Shown here piece by piece: positions 32,903-33,890 of a DNA stretch of 33,890 bases (position 1 is the first letter of the stretch; each line of letters begins with the position of its first letter). The stretch lies in assembly GCA_003242955.1 (NCBI GenBank), contig QJPH01000357.1, forward strand, positions 1 to 33,890, written 5' to 3'. Under the pieces are notes generated by a model. It saw only the letters and a list, made by a program, of their open reading frames with translations. It had not been told where the DNA came from and ran no database searches. The position numbers and the translations under genes are program-made. The DNA comes from Candidatus Methylumidiphilus alinenensis (lineage in GTDB: Bacteria > Pseudomonadota > Gammaproteobacteria > Methylococcales > Methylococcaceae).

Positions 32903-32997
32903 CGACGAGCAAAAATCTGTGTCAACAGCATTGTGTCAAATGTGGGGTACAAATTTATAACCGAGTCGTTACAATTGCCGCGCCGGTAAAAAACAAT

Positions 32998-33570
32998 TCA
33001 AACTGCCCCACGCAATTCCTTTTTTACCGCGACAACCTGCGCCAATGCCTCTTCCCATGAAACCTCCGGGTATTTTGGATGGTAATCCGTCTTTACCGTC
33101 TGATAAACGGTAATCACTTTATCACCGGCGCTTTGGCCTTTGAAGTCAGTTTTCTCCAATGCCAATTCCTCGTTCAATTCATTCCAAACCGTTCCTTCGC
33201 CTTCGATCATTGGCAGCAATACATGGTGGACCCCGTGGAATTTGACTTGGATGGGCTTCGGAATGTTTTCCACATAAAACACTGCAACCAAACTGTCGTC
33301 GGTGTCAGAAGAGTACTTGTCATAAAATAAGCTCAGGTATTCGAGTTTTTCGATAAACCCGGAGACAAATAGGATTTTATCCTCGCCCGTCAACATCGCC
33401 ACTTGCTTAATGAAAGAAAGCGGGGGCATCCGCCTGCCGAGAGAATCTGCTATTTCACCTTCTTCCAGCACCAAATCGCCGCGATAAGCATCCAAATTAG
33501 GGGTGGTGGTTTTTTCTTTGACATTGACGTTGGTTAGCAATGCACTTTCATCGTAGCGGTTAAGCAGCAT
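32998..33570 (-). CDS. Uncharacterised 190-residue protein
   Basis: Not recognised. The 190-residue product has no signal peptide or membrane segment and looks like a soluble cytoplasmic protein. It is acidic in the middle (DKYSSDTDDSLVAVFYVEN), with FHGVHHVLLPMIEGEGTVWNEL near 113-134 and a C-terminal EVSWEEALAQVVAVKKEL that looks helical. The ATG at 33570 has a clear ribosome site (GAGGAA, 6 nt upstream), which supports it as a real gene. It is separated from the exported protein by repeat debris, so co-transcription is doubtful. Confidence 0.65.
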   Translation of the reverse strand: MLLNRYDESALLTNVNVKEKTTTPNLDAYRGDLVLEEGEIADSLGRRMPPLSFIKQVAMLTGEDKILFVSGFIEKLEYLSLFYDKYSSDTDDSLVAVFYVENIPKPIQVKFHGVHHVLLPMIEGEGTVWNELNEELALEKTDFKGQSAGDKVITVYQTVKTDYHPKYPEVSWEEALAQVVAVKKELRGAV

Positions 33571-33890
33571 GGTTGTTCCTCAGAGTGATTGATGGTTTAA
33601 ACTGTGATTAATCCATACAGAATACATGCCATACAGAAGATATGATAAAAAACAGATAGATAGATTATATGGCCAGTCAATGCCTGCATCGCAATGGAAC
33701 ATTTGTCGGGAATGCTACAAGAAACCTTCCCCCTTTTGCTTTGCAATCATCCATCATACCGATTAGGGAAGAAGCGGCGCTTGCAGTGGTTGGCACGGCT
33801 CCTTCACCAGTGCGCGACATGCTGTAAGGTATTTATTATCACTTATACGCTAATATACAAAACCATGATAACAAATAATACAAGACAATT
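33571..33890. other. Right-end interval without a recognised gene
   Basis: About 320 bp, AT-rich at both ends. No gene, repeat or terminator is recognised. An ATG at about 33865 could open a gene that continues past the window, but only a few codons are visible. Confidence 0.4.

Larger units (their letters stand above)
32653..32997. other. Interval with dispersed-repeat debris
   Basis: About 345 bp without a gene. It holds a fragment of the C-rich repeat (32739-32764), a CCTAGTCGAAGGGG motif near 32777 and two CCGGCA/TGCCGG hairpins (32812-32834 and 32882-32902). Confidence 0.6.

Noticed and set aside
1-33890. CRISPR array, tRNA, rRNA or intact insertion sequence
   Set aside because: The repeats are dispersed palindromes, not regularly spaced direct repeats. 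No cloverleaf, rRNA stretch or transposase frame was seen.

Overview
The window looks like accessory chromosome from a gammaproteobacterium. This rests on an MdtABC-type RND pump in the usual gene order, YefM-YoeB and HigBA toxin modules, an AcpP-like acyl carrier protein, and several dispersed repeat families (C-rich, TGCCGG hairpin, GGGATT hairpin) that are typical of repeat-rich members of that class. I cannot name a genus. There are no rRNA, tRNA, phage, CRISPR or intact transposase genes.

Layout, left to right. (1) 107-792: a small TA-ended repeat element, then yefM-yoeB on the plus strand. (2) 956-6629, minus strand: galT, galK, a GtrA-glycosyltransferase fusion and a raffinose-synthase-like GH36 protein, read in that order. 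They are tightly spaced and look like an alpha-galactoside/galactose operon with a membrane glycosylation step. (3) 6669-8680: an AT-rich, ArnT/PMT-like membrane glycosyltransferase gene enclosed by two inverted copies of a 126-bp palindromic element, with a TA-ended element just upstream of its start. (4) 8803-10812: a small membrane protein and a convergent GH17/NdvC-like beta-glucan enzyme. (5) 11271-28821: a minus-strand run of closely spaced genes, mdtA-mdtB-mdtC-outer membrane lipoprotein, a truncated GT4 gene, a TAXI-like binding protein, a large Pls/PosA-like single-module peptide synthetase and a GH3 beta-glucosidase lipoprotein. (6) 29362-30581: third copy of the 126-bp element, fragments of cysC and a degP/degQ protease gene, and a higBA module. 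(7) 30904-33570: another TA-ended element, an orphan acyl carrier protein, and two unrecognised proteins, one of them exported.

The most distinctive gene is the synthetase at 13840-17859. It has one adenylation domain, one carrier domain and three tandem membrane/left-handed-beta-helix units, the architecture of epsilon-poly-L-lysine synthetase. The adenylation pocket I read (DAESIGTVVK) is very close to the lysine code I remember from bacitracin synthetase. Its operon partners, the TAXI-like protein and the GH3 lipoprotein, and the co-directional efflux pump could be parts of one envelope or exopolymer system; that is inference.

Repeats have clearly shaped this region. Two of the three TA-ended elements lie 19 and 31 bp from downstream genes, so their promoters probably involve the element. 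A C-rich repeat supplies the last residues of MdtB, and the 126-bp palindromes flank the AT-rich glycosyltransferase gene.
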